Assembly: GCA_003486645.1 (NCBI GenBank)
Contig: DNGI01000053.1
Location: 8,579 to 27,042 of the forward strand
Direction of reading: 5' to 3'
Origin: Cyanobacteria bacterium UBA11370
GTDB taxonomy: Bacteria; Cyanobacteriota; Cyanobacteriia; Cyanobacteriales; Coleofasciculaceae
Length of the DNA: 18,464 nucleotides
The stretch's first letter is position 1, and each line of letters opens with the position of its first letter. The notes below the pieces were generated by a model. The model was not told the DNA's origin. It ran no database searches and was given only the letters and a program-made list of their open reading frames with translations. This document shows positions 8,211-15,313 of the stretch, piece after piece. Made by a program: the position numbers and the translations under genes.

Positions 8211-9377
8211 ATGAAAATTTTAATGATTTCAACCCTGAATCTCAGTAAGCCGAATGGAGGGACAGCTCATTTTACTTCAATTGCCCAGGGATTTCGTAAA
8301 TATGGTCATACTGTCGATGCGATCATCCCCGACTTTGGTGACGATCGCGCTGCTCATGAATTAGCCAGCCAGTCTTTTGATACTATTACATTTTCTAGCA
8401 ATAATTTCAGCCGCTTCCTGCCCTTGAGCAAAACGAGTATTAACAGTTTAGCTCAATTTTTTCAAACTTTAACATTAAATATCAATTCTTATGATTGGGT
8501 TTATGTGCGTAGCAATATTTTATCATGCTTAATAGCCCTAGCTCTTAGACTCAAAGGAATCAAAACTATTATTACCGAACATAATGGGTGGTTTTCTGAA
8601 GAATTAAGTATGATGGGTGTCCCTTTTATTTTTAAAAGGCTTCTAAATTTCGTGCAAGTTCTGGATGCTAGCCTAGCAAGGCAAGTAAGAGTTGTAGTTC
8701 CTGGAATTCAAGAAAAATTAATAGATTGTGGAATTTCCAAAGATAAAATAACAATTATTGGCAACGGCACCAATCTTGACTTATTCTATCCAATAGACAG
8801 AGAAATAGCTTTAACTAAAATTGGGTTAGACCCTAATTATTTTTATTTAGGATTCATTGGCGATTTGGAACTCTGGCAAGGCGTGGAAACAGCAATTGAA
8901 GCCATACCTATCATTTGCCAACAGTATCCCAACACCCGTTTGCTCATTATTGGAGAAGGTCGGCAACTTGAACCCTTAAAGAAAAAATATAGCGATCGCG
9001 CCTCTATTCAATTTCTAGGGTCTGTCCCTTATCGAGAATCTAACCTCTATATTAACAGCTTTGATATTGCCTTGTTACCCAAATGTGGTCTTTCAACAAT
9101 TGGATTTTCTCCGATTAAGCTGTATGCCTATGCGGCTGCGGGTAGGGCGATCCTCGCGTCTAACATCCGAGGAATTAGTGAGTTAGAAGCAGCAAGTTTC
9201 GTCGTTTTACATCAACCGAGTAACCCTCAAGATTTAGCCCAAAAAGCGATTAAAATGATGTCCGATAGAGATTATCTTAACAAAATGGGAGCGGCAGCGC
9301 GGCACTATGCAGAACGGCATTTTTCCTGGGAACTGGTGGCAAAGAAAATTTTAGACGCAATGCCAGAAATTGATTAA
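8211..9377 (+). CDS. glycosyltransferase family 4 protein
   Basis: A GT-B fold enzyme of 388 residues. The N-terminal half opens with ILMISTLNLSKPNGGTAHFT, the glycine-rich acceptor-side loop. GNGTNLDLFYPID (184-196) is the linker signature of GT4. GFIGDLELWQGVETAIEAI (214-232) starts the donor domain, and LLIIGEG and LGSVPYRE follow. In the donor motif GFSPIKLYAYAAAGRAILAS (298-317) the position usually held by the second glutamate of EX7E is Ala306, a departure from the common form. It is transcribed away from wbpA across a 90-bp gap and probably adds a sugar in the same polysaccharide pathway, perhaps the uronic acid made next door (inference). No signal peptide is visible. The ATG lacks an obvious ribosome site. 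Confidence 0.85.
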   Translation: MKILMISTLNLSKPNGGTAHFTSIAQGFRKYGHTVDAIIPDFGDDRAAHELASQSFDTITFSSNNFSRFLPLSKTSINSLAQFFQTLTLNINSYDWVYVRSNILSCLIALALRLKGIKTIITEHNGWFSEELSMMGVPFIFKRLLNFVQVLDASLARQVRVVVPGIQEKLIDCGISKDKITIIGNGTNLDLFYPIDREIALTKIGLDPNYFYLGFIGDLELWQGVETAIEAIPIICQQYPNTRLLIIGEGRQLEPLKKKYSDRASIQFLGSVPYRESNLYINSFDIALLPKCGLSTIGFSPIKLYAYAAAGRAILASNIRGISELEAASFVVLHQPSNPQDLAQKAIKMMSDRDYLNKMGAAARHYAERHFSWELVAKKILDAMPEID

Positions 9378-9389
9378 TTAAATAGGCTT

Positions 9390-9560
9390 CATACTCAAGG
9401 AACGTGAGTTCGACGGAGGTTTGAAATGCTTGTCATTTCGTGACAACTCCTACACCAACTGAGTACAGTATGGTGTAGGCTTCTCAGCGACTCCTGTTAT
9501 TACATAGGACATTGACTGAGCTTTAAGAACGGGTTGCCCCACCGCTCTATTTTTGATGTT
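9390..9560 (-). ncRNA. candidate TnpB guide RNA (omega RNA) scaffold
   Basis: TnpB proteins work with an RNA read from the 3' end of tnpB through the element's right end, with the guide taken from flanking DNA. Here that stretch holds three possible stems: 9449-9479 with 9-bp arms (CCTACACCA/TGGTGTAGG), 9430-9446 (TTGTCA/TGACAA), and 9393-9409 (ACTCA/TGAGT). The first overlaps the tnpB stop codon. Both RNA ends are guesses and the existence of the RNA is inferred from the family. Confidence 0.4.
9449..9479. repeat. right-end hairpin of the IS605-type element
   Basis: A perfect 9-bp inverted repeat, CCTACACCA and TGGTGTAGG, separated by 13 bases that contain GAGTACA. It overlaps the tnpB stop codon at 9450-9452 and resembles the left-end palindrome at 10907-10935. 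Confidence 0.75.
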
Positions 9561-10676
9561 GATAGCTGCATTATGGTCGCGATCTAGTTCACATCCACAG
9601 GAGCAACTATGCCAACGTTGATGTAGCTTTTTGGGTACTTTCTCGCCGCAATTAGAGCAATCTTGTGAGGTGTTATGGGCGCTGACTGGGATAACCAACA
9701 AACCAGCATTTACGGCTTTGTTTGTCAGTATCGACAGAAAGCTTGACCACCCAGCATCCAACACAGATTTAGCCAATCGTGTACGAGCAAGACCTTTGAC
9801 GTTCAAGTCCTCATGTGCAACTACGTCATGTTTTGACAACAGCCAATTCGCTGTTTTGAAATGAAAATCCTTGCGTTTATCTGCAACTTTCTTATGCTGT
9901 AACCCTAGTTGTTTGATGGCTTCAAGCCGGCTATTGCTCCCTTTTTTGCGACGAGATACCCGTTTTTGGATGACTCGTAAACGTTTTTGGGCTTTCCGGT
10001 AATGTTGAGGGATAGCAACGGTTTCACCTTCAGAGGTCGTCAAAAATTCCTTCAACCCAACATCAATTCCAGTAATCGAATTGGGATTGAAGTCTGGCTT
10101 AATTTCAGGAACCGTCTTATCTTCCAGCGAGAGAGTGAGATAGTAGCCGTCAGCTTTCTTGGTGACAGATGCCGTTTTAATCTTGAATCCGTCAGGGATA
10201 GGGCGATGTAAAACAACCTTAACCTTGCCGAACATGGGAAGGTTAATCAAATTGCCTTGCAAGCACCCATCTTTCATTTGAGGGTAAGTGAAAGTGCGAT
10301 AACGGTTCCGAGGTTTAAACCTTGGTTTGCCGCTTCGCTTACCGTTACTGTCTCCCTTAAGGAAACGCTCAAACGTTACCTTGACTTGCTTGACTACATC
10401 CTGAAGGACTTGAGAGTAAATCTCTCCATACCAAGGATGTGTCTTTTTGAGTTGAGGTAATGTCTTTTTTTGGGAATAGTAATCAGGATTGTCACGCCGT
10501 TCGGGTAAGTGACACACCAGGGGGCAAGCGTTAATAGGAGAACGATTTTGCTCATACCAGTTAAATCTATCAGCCAACAAGTAATTGTACTGACTGCACA
10601 GCATGGCTAACCATCTGTCTAGCTCAACATTTTGCTGTTTCGTTGGTTGTAATCGGTACTGGTAAGCGGTTCTCAT
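9450..10676 (-). CDS. tnpB: TnpB, RNA-guided nuclease of IS200/IS605 family
   Basis: 408 residues from the ATG at 10676, a full-length size for TnpB. The start [15 protein letters not shown] is the usual helix-turn-helix-type N-terminus. The RuvC-like nuclease has all three acidic motifs: Asp205 in GIDVG, Glu289 in HEDLNVKGL, and [10 protein letters not shown] near 365-374. A zinc ribbon with Cys340, Cys343, Cys358 and Cys360 lies between the last two. The protein therefore looks catalytically intact. Known relatives are programmable DNA nucleases that cut at the donor site and keep the element in place. A TTG four codons earlier lies inside the ribosome site TTGAGG, so the ATG six bases downstream of that site is the better start. 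A divergent small RHH gene begins 57 bp upstream. Confidence 0.93.
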   Translation of the reverse strand: MRTAYQYRLQPTKQQNVELDRWLAMLCSQYNYLLADRFNWYEQNRSPINACPLVCHLPERRDNPDYYSQKKTLPQLKKTHPWYGEIYSQVLQDVVKQVKVTFERFLKGDSNGKRSGKPRFKPRNRYRTFTYPQMKDGCLQGNLINLPMFGKVKVVLHRPIPDGFKIKTASVTKKADGYYLTLSLEDKTVPEIKPDFNPNSITGIDVGLKEFLTTSEGETVAIPQHYRKAQKRLRVIQKRVSRRKKGSNSRLEAIKQLGLQHKKVADKRKDFHFKTANWLLSKHDVVAHEDLNVKGLARTRLAKSVLDAGWSSFLSILTNKAVNAGLLVIPVSAHNTSQDCSNCGEKVPKKLHQRWHSCSCGCELDRDHNAAINIKNRAVGQPVLKAQSMSYVITGVAEKPTPYCTQLV

Positions 10677-10682
10677 TGCTTG

Positions 10683-10688
10683 CCTCAA
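10683..10688 (-). promoter_or_regulatory. ribosome binding site of tnpB
   Basis: TTGAGG on the minus strand lies 6 bases before the ATG at 10676. It decides against the in-frame TTG, which is part of this site. Confidence 0.65.
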
Positions 10689-10733
10689 TAGAATTCCATG
10701 TTAACCTGATTGTGTTCGCAACGGCAACGCAAA

Positions 10734-10874
10734 ATGAAAGACAAGAACCTTCATATTCGGCTATCACAGAAGCGACTTAATAAGCTCAGGGCAATTGCTG
10801 TAGAGCGAGAGAAAACCATCACTCAGATGGTGGAAGAGTGGATTGATCGACTATCGAGTAAATCTATTGATTGA
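10734..10874 (+). CDS. small ribbon-helix-helix (CopG-like) protein beside tnpB
   Basis: A 46-residue protein, divergent from tnpB. A beta-strand-like start KNLHIRLSQKRL is followed by two helices, LNKLRAIAVEREKT and ITQMVEEWIDRL. This is the layout of ribbon-helix-helix DNA-binding proteins, which bind operators as dimers. Small genes of this kind often sit upstream of tnpB in cyanobacterial elements, from my recollection. It might repress its own or the tnpB promoter within the 57-bp gap between the two starts, which is inference. No clear ribosome site precedes the ATG. Confidence 0.72.
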   Translation: MKDKNLHIRLSQKRLNKLRAIAVEREKTITQMVEEWIDRLSSKSID

Positions 10875-10906
10875 CTCCGTGCCTACGTCAATCCGCCTAT
10901 CCATCT

Positions 10907-10935
10907 CACGCCAATTCGAGTACAAATATGGCGTG
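10907..10935. repeat. left-end hairpin of the IS605-type element
   Basis: CACGCCA at 10907-10913 pairs with TGGCGTG at 10929-10935, and two outer pairs extend it, one of them G-T. The loop contains GAGTACA, as in the right-end hairpin at 9449-9479. The two palindromes share orientation relative to each other, as the ends of IS200/IS605 elements do. Confidence 0.7.
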
Positions 10936-10965
10936 GGGCTTCCGGCGTTTAGCTAAAGTACTATA

Positions 10966-11010
10966 GCAGAGGGCAGAAGGCTTTTATGCAGAGGGCAGAA
11001 GGTAAAAGCC
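10966..11010. repeat. 15-bp direct repeat with a nested inverted repeat
   Basis: GCAGAGGGCAGAAGG occurs at 10966-10980 and again, perfectly, at 10988-11002. Overlapping these, GGCTTTTA (10979-10986) pairs with TAAAAGCC (11003-11010), so the second copy lies in a hairpin loop. No function can be given. Confidence 0.7.
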
Positions 11011-11066
11011 TATAAAATCAATAGTTTCAGCAATTAAGGATGTCCTAACCTCAATGCGTAGTGCTA

Positions 11067-11246
11067 TAGCGCTCTTCTGTCACTCTCGGAAAATTATGCT
11101 CAAAGCAAAAGCCTGAGAGCTTTACCACATAATGATTTGAGCGGTGAGTTTCTATCAGAAACTCAAAAATGTAGGTTGATTGGGCAAACTCCCGTCCTCT
11201 CAGGGTTACAGCGTTTGCGATCACCCAGAGTGACAGAAGAGCGATA
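11067..11246. mobile_element. MITE-like 180-bp element with 17-bp terminal inverted repeats
   Basis: CGCTCTTCTGTCACTCT at 11070-11086 is repeated inverted, without mismatch, at 11227-11243. Just outside the arms a TA lies on each side, at 11067-11068 and 11245-11246, as in elements that duplicate a TA target such as the IS630/Tc1-mariner group. The inside has no open reading frame of note but holds further stems: TGAGTTTC/GAAACTCA (11145-11165) and CCTGAGAG/CTCTCAGG (11112-11204). It ends 15 bp from the stop of the WD40 gene and may serve as its terminator. The assignment to a transposon class is inference. Confidence 0.6.
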
Positions 11247-11261
11247 GAATCTAAATCAATT

Positions 11262-12317
11262 TTAATCCCCTGACCAAATTAATACTTCACCATTCTGACC
11301 CCCAGCAGCTAAAAGATGACCTTGGGGATGCCAAGCAAGACGGGAAAAACCATGAGGCGCACCCTCTAAAATTTGGGCGACTTCTGAGGCATTTTGCCAC
11401 AGACAGACATAACCATCATCAGAAGCGGAAGCAAGGAGGAATGTATTCGGTTGAAAAGCGATCGCTTGCACCGTTCCTTCATGAAGATCCAATACCCTTG
11501 CTTCCCATCCTGCTGACTCATCAGTCTGCTTTTCCCACACGGTAATACTATTACCACAGGCAGCCGCTAACAAAGGGGCATTACTAGAAGTCAATAACCC
11601 AGACCAGTTAACTGCCCGAATTTTACCGGGAAAACCACGCATAATCCACGGATCAGGGTTATTCCATGCCATCACAACCAGAGTGCGATCCAAGTTCCCA
11701 GCGGCGAGATAATGACCATCCGGCGACCAAGCGATCGCTAGACTAGCCGCCCGAATATCCAGATTATAGGGAGTATCCTGCCAATTTTGAGCATTCCACA
11801 CCTTAACCCCCCGATGACCACAAACCGCTAAATACTGGCCATTTGGACACCACTGAATACCGAGTACCGAAGACGCTTCAAAATTTAAGGTTGCCGTAAT
11901 CTCATCGTGATCCGCATCCCAAATTTGCAGGGAACGTCCTAAACTATAAGCGAGTTGGTTGTGGATCGGACTCCACGCTAAGTGTTCAATCCAAGCTTTA
12001 GAGGATGTAGGGTGTAGAGTGTGGGGTGTAGTTAGGTTCGTTGAGGATAAGTTCCAGATTTTGACCTGTCCATCCTCTCCTCCAGCCGCCAGAAATTGTC
12101 CGTCGGGGGAAAAAGCAATGCTATGGATGGATACACTCGTGGCAGTTTGTAAGGGTGTCAGAGGGTTTGACTTCCACCGTACAACCTCACCTGCGGCGGA
12201 ACTTGCGGCTAGAGTCGTATCCGTTGATGACCAGGTAACGTCTGTGACATAATCCGATAGCGTTCCTTGCCATTGCAGGTTAAGTAAGTTTTTGAACCCC
12301 AGATTTAAGCCAAACAT
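11262..12317 (-). CDS. WD40 repeat protein
   Basis: A 351-residue protein made almost entirely of eight WD40 units whose terminal W falls near residues 48, 88, 133, 174, 218, 261, 307 and 348. Clear examples are IAFSPDGQFLAAGGEDGQVKIW and LAWHPQGHLLAAGGQNGEVLIW. It should fold as a seven- or eight-bladed propeller used for protein binding, with no catalytic motif. I chose the ATG at 12317 because it overlaps the stop of the upstream gene as TAATG, which implies coupled translation. An in-frame TTG at 12365 would add 16 residues unlike a WD40 unit. A run of heptamer repeats at 12004-12031 encodes part of the loop between blades two and three. The partner is unknown. Confidence 0.85.
   Translation of the reverse strand: MFGLNLGFKNLLNLQWQGTLSDYVTDVTWSSTDTTLAASSAAGEVVRWKSNPLTPLQTATSVSIHSIAFSPDGQFLAAGGEDGQVKIWNLSSTNLTTPHTLHPTSSKAWIEHLAWSPIHNQLAYSLGRSLQIWDADHDEITATLNFEASSVLGIQWCPNGQYLAVCGHRGVKVWNAQNWQDTPYNLDIRAASLAIAWSPDGHYLAAGNLDRTLVVMAWNNPDPWIMRGFPGKIRAVNWSGLLTSSNAPLLAAACGNSITVWEKQTDESAGWEARVLDLHEGTVQAIAFQPNTFLLASASDDGYVCLWQNASEVAQILEGAPHGFSRLAWHPQGHLLAAGGQNGEVLIWSGD
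12004..12031. repeat. intragenic heptamer repeat in the WD40 gene
   Basis: Four consecutive heptamers, GATGTAG, GGTGTAG, AGTGTGG and GGTGTAG, lie in frame within the WD40 coding region. They encode the stretch around TTPHTLHPTS, in a loop between blades. Confidence 0.6.
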
Positions 12318-12685
12318 TAGAAGGCAGGAGGTAGACCCCGCATTTGGCGGATAGCATTGATACAAATACCACAGTCGCAGCCAAAGAGTGCGATCGCGGC
12401 ATCACTCTCTTCTTCCGTAAACTGTATCATTGGGGTTTCTTCAGCACTATTCGAGCTAACTGCTTTAACTTCAGTAGAATTGCTAGTACTGGCAATTTGA
12501 GTTGTTTGTGATAACCGGGCACAGGTTAAACGAACCCCATAAGGATTTACGGTACAGGATTGAGGATTAGTCGTCGAGGGTATTGATTCTGCGGCGTGGG
12601 CTGGGTTAACCGTTAGTAACACAGACAACATTGAGCCGAAAACGGTAGGACTCGAAAGAAAAATTAGGGCTAGCTTCTTGTTCAT
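12317..12685 (-). CDS. small secreted protein with a C-terminal CxCxxC motif
   Basis: 122 residues. A signal peptide is clear: basic MNKK, a hydrophobic core to about residue 26, and AHA before a likely cut near residue 31 or 32. The middle is low complexity, rich in Ser, Thr and Asn, with Cys44 and Cys55. The C-terminal 35 residues are different: an acidic EEESDAAIALFG, then Cys103-x-Cys105-x2-Cys108 and INAIRQMRGLPPAF. The cysteines may bind a metal or form disulfides after export. I do not recognise a named family. The stop overlaps the WD40 start by one base (TAATG), so an exported protein and a presumably cytoplasmic propeller are made from coupled genes. Confidence 0.7.
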   Translation of the reverse strand: MNKKLALIFLSSPTVFGSMLSVLLTVNPAHAAESIPSTTNPQSCTVNPYGVRLTCARLSQTTQIASTSNSTEVKAVSSNSAEETPMIQFTEEESDAAIALFGCDCGICINAIRQMRGLPPAF

Positions 12686-12846
12686 GACTCACAAATGGAA
12701 AGCTGTTTAAATAGATAGAATAGCCGATTTAGGGATTCTCTTCAAATGCAGCTTTTACTGTGTACAGGCAAAAGAGCTATTTTTCAGCAATGTTCGCTAA
12801 TTTTGGGGTTGAAGGAGTTCTGTCAGCCGCTAGCAGCCTGATAGGT
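12686..12846. other. intergenic gap between RTX gene and small secreted-protein gene
   Basis: 161 bases with no gene, strong hairpin or recognisable operator that I can see. It must hold the promoter of the secreted-protein/WD40 pair and the 3' end of the RTX transcript, both on the minus strand. Confidence 0.4.
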
Positions 12847-14991
12847 TCAAGCAAAAACGAAAAGATCGGCATGAGTTAGAGCTAAACCTGTTGATAATTG
12901 GGCAATTTGAATTTGTGCAGATGAGTCTGTGCCATCGATATCAAAAAATAGCGCTCCAGTATTGGAGTTGTAAATGAAGCGATCGCTATTATCTCTAGCC
13001 CTTGAACCAATACGAAACTGAGCCGATGTAATTTCCTCCCTTGGGGTTAACCCCCCACCCAAACCCGAACTGGAAACATAGATAGTATCGTCACTGACTA
13101 CAAAGTCAGTGATAGTATCAATTCCCTCTGAGGTTTGATAGAAGTAAAAATGGTCATTACCCGTTTCACCAGTTAATTGATCTGCCCCTTCACCACCAAT
13201 AAGTTGGTCATTACCGGAATTACCGATGAGAATGTCATTGTCATCCCCACCTCTAAGTTGATCATCGCCGCCATAACCTTTGAGAGTATCTTGTCCGTCT
13301 GAGCCTCTGAGAGTGTTGTTTCGACTGTTACCTTTGATTAGGTTATCGAGGTTATTCCCTGTACCATTAATATTCCTTCGCCCGGTTAAAAAGAGGTTTG
13401 GGATATCGGCTGGTGTGGTGGTGCTAACATCCGACTGCCAAGTATCGAGCCTGGCTAATAAGAGTTTAGCTGGTTGGCCTGACCCTTGATTTCCTCGAAG
13501 ACCAGAGTTAAACCAAGCTACATAATTACCGGAGATTTGCGGGCTATAGTCGTCAGTGTTATTGTTGGTGAGTAGGATAGTCTTGCTGCCGTTGTACAGG
13601 AATATTTCATAACCATTCTGAGTGTCGTTATACCAGACAATTTTGTTACCCGATACTTGATGACCCAAGTTGCTCTCGTGCATATTGGTGGCAAGTCGAA
13701 TGGTACGGCTACCGTCGTAAAGAAATATGGTTGCGCCATCGTCCCCAAAGTAACTCCAGACAACGTTGTTACCCGCTATTTTGAGACGATTGGGATTAAA
13801 GTCTATATGATCATTAGGCAGTTGGATAGTCTTAGTACCGTCGTAAAGATATTTGTAATAGGGATCTGCCCAAGCCACCTTGTTACCAGAGATGTCGAAA
13901 TCTAAAGAAGAATCACAATTACCAAGTTTGATAGTATCAGTGCCGTTGTAAAGATATAGTTCATCATGTGGGTCATCATCTTTCTGGCTCAACCAGGCGA
14001 CATTATTACCGGAGATTTGAGGAGCATAGTCTCTGCTCGTATTATTGGTGAGCTGGATTGTTTTACTACCGTCGTATAGGTAGATTTCATCGTCATTGCC
14101 GTCATAGCCATACCACACCACATTATTACCTGATATTTGGGGAGCGTAGTCGTTAGTGCGATTATTGGTCAGTTGGATAGTGCGGCTACCGTTGTAGAGC
14201 ATTATTTCATAATCACTATTGCTACTGGTCTGGGAATGAAAAACAACCTTATTTCCAGAGATAGCAGGAAACGTATGGATTGGGCTTTGGCTCTGTGAGT
14301 TAATAGTGGTGTAGCGATTACGGCTCCCATCGTACAATGTGATTCCGTCCCAATCACGAAAGTCCTGCCACGCGATCTTGTTACCAGACATGGCCAAGTT
14401 CACGTGTAGGCGATTGCTTGGATTATGATCAAGGTCGTAAAGGGACGGTCCATTATCGGCGACTTCAGTAATTAAATAGCCACTCGACTGTTCCACCTCA
14501 ATGGGTTTCCCTCCCATTACAATTGTGGTTTTATCATCCTCACTCCGCAGTAATTGCCACTGTTTGGTACTTAAATTTACCCCTTGTACTAACGCCGAAA
14601 AGATTGCCCCTTCATCTCCTGGTGTATCCTGATTACCGTTGAAGTATTGGTCAAGATAATGACCAATTTCTTCCACAATAACGCTAGCTATTGCCTCTGG
14701 CTGGTGGGCGTAAGCTTCTAAGTAATCTGTTGATAAATAAATCCTGTTTGTAGTAGTTGCATAAGCTCCCTTCGCTCCCTGTAGCGTTGTACCACTGACA
14801 ACCTCAATAGTGGGTAATTTTTCAAACTCTCCGGCTGCCCACTCTTGCCTTAAGGCTTCAACAGATGGGCTTGACTTGACACTAAATGATTGATTCAGGA
14901 TGTCGAAAAATTGAGGACTTTTAGCTATAGTTTGCAGCCAGTTTTGGGATAATAAAAGGCTGTGATCCAAAGCAAGATAATTAATAGCCAT
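12847..14991 (-). CDS. RTX calcium-binding protein with beta-propeller and zincin-like domain
   Basis: 714 residues in three parts. Residues about 40-140 resemble a zincin-like domain found in cyanobacterial exoproteins: VIVEEIGHYLDQYFN (104-118) followed by TPGDEGAIFSALV. The first histidine of HExxH is Glu here, so protease activity is doubtful. Residues 197-500 hold eight copies of an SGNxVxW unit (starting near 201, 244, 286, 326, 367, 405, 446 and 486), each followed, except the last, by LYDGSxTIxL, giving a TolB-like propeller of about seven blades. Residues 540-615 are RTX nonapeptides of GGxGxDxLxG type that bind calcium. A C-terminal SAQIQIAQLSTGLALTHADLFVFA-like tail, here 691-714, fits a type I secretion signal. 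No Sec signal peptide is present. Probably secreted; role unknown. Confidence 0.85.
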   Translation of the reverse strand: MAINYLALDHSLLLSQNWLQTIAKSPQFFDILNQSFSVKSSPSVEALRQEWAAGEFEKLPTIEVVSGTTLQGAKGAYATTTNRIYLSTDYLEAYAHQPEAIASVIVEEIGHYLDQYFNGNQDTPGDEGAIFSALVQGVNLSTKQWQLLRSEDDKTTIVMGGKPIEVEQSSGYLITEVADNGPSLYDLDHNPSNRLHVNLAMSGNKIAWQDFRDWDGITLYDGSRNRYTTINSQSQSPIHTFPAISGNKVVFHSQTSSNSDYEIMLYNGSRTIQLTNNRTNDYAPQISGNNVVWYGYDGNDDEIYLYDGSKTIQLTNNTSRDYAPQISGNNVAWLSQKDDDPHDELYLYNGTDTIKLGNCDSSLDFDISGNKVAWADPYYKYLYDGTKTIQLPNDHIDFNPNRLKIAGNNVVWSYFGDDGATIFLYDGSRTIRLATNMHESNLGHQVSGNKIVWYNDTQNGYEIFLYNGSKTILLTNNNTDDYSPQISGNYVAWFNSGLRGNQGSGQPAKLLLARLDTWQSDVSTTTPADIPNLFLTGRRNINGTGNNLDNLIKGNSRNNTLRGSDGQDTLKGYGGDDQLRGGDDNDILIGNSGNDQLIGGEGADQLTGETGNDHFYFYQTSEGIDTITDFVVSDDTIYVSSSGLGGGLTPREEITSAQFRIGSRARDNSDRFIYNSNTGALFFDIDGTDSSAQIQIAQLSTGLALTHADLFVFA

Positions 14992-14995
14992 ATAT

Positions 14996-15001
14996 CCTCC
15001 T
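14996..15001 (-). promoter_or_regulatory. ribosome binding site of the RTX gene
   Basis: AGGAGG on the minus strand, a perfect match to the anti-Shine-Dalgarno core, lies 4 bases before the ATG at 14991 and fixes that start. Confidence 0.75.
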
Positions 15002-15313
15002 AATGGCTTAAATATTTGTATTTGTAAGATAAAATTAAATTTGTATAGTATATAAATATTCTAAGCCGAAATTCAATGTTTTGGGAATAAGAACGATTTA
15101 TTTAACATTAAATAATCTTTTTAAAACAAAGAAAACTTACAGAAATAATTTCTCAGGTTACTAACCGTTAAACTGAAAATTTTCTAGTATTGACTCTGAA
15201 CTACTTAAGATGGCAGATACATTACTTTATAAAAATTCACAGTAAGCACTCAAAAGAAGCGATCGCCTCACATCTGATAACGTGCGATCGCCTCTTTCTA
15301 CTGACTGATTCTA
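15002..15313. other. AT-rich intergenic region with paired HIP1 sites
   Basis: About 310 bases without a gene. The left part is AT-rich and should contain the minus-strand promoter of the RTX gene. Near the right end GCGATCGCCTC occurs twice, at 15259-15269 and 15284-15294; both contain the cyanobacterial HIP1 octamer. I see no strong hairpin that would be a clear terminator for the coiled-coil gene ending at 15314. Confidence 0.5.

Larger units (their letters stand above)
9390..10958 (-). mobile_element. IS200/IS605-type element with tnpB only
   Basis: The element contains tnpB and a divergent RHH gene, with no tnpA. The ends are estimates. At the right end (tnpB 3' side) an imperfect palindrome lies at 9449-9479, and at the left end another lies at 10907-10935. 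Their loop sides share GAGTACA between CCA and TGG arms, as expected for the paired hairpins recognised by a TnpA transposase. The tip sequences cannot be fixed without an empty site. Without its own transposase it can move only if one is supplied in trans. Confidence 0.7.

Noticed and set aside
12318..12365. TTG start for the WD40 protein
   Set aside because: The 16 added residues do not look like a WD40 unit, and the ATG at 12317 overlaps the upstream stop as TAATG.
13280..13905. plus-strand open frames within the RTX gene
   Set aside because: They are antisense shadows of the repeat-rich coding sequence, with no ribosome site or motif.
15259..15294. GCGATCGCCTC repeated twice as a possible operator
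   Set aside because: Each copy contains the HIP1 octamer, which is scattered throughout this window, so chance pairing is the simpler reading.
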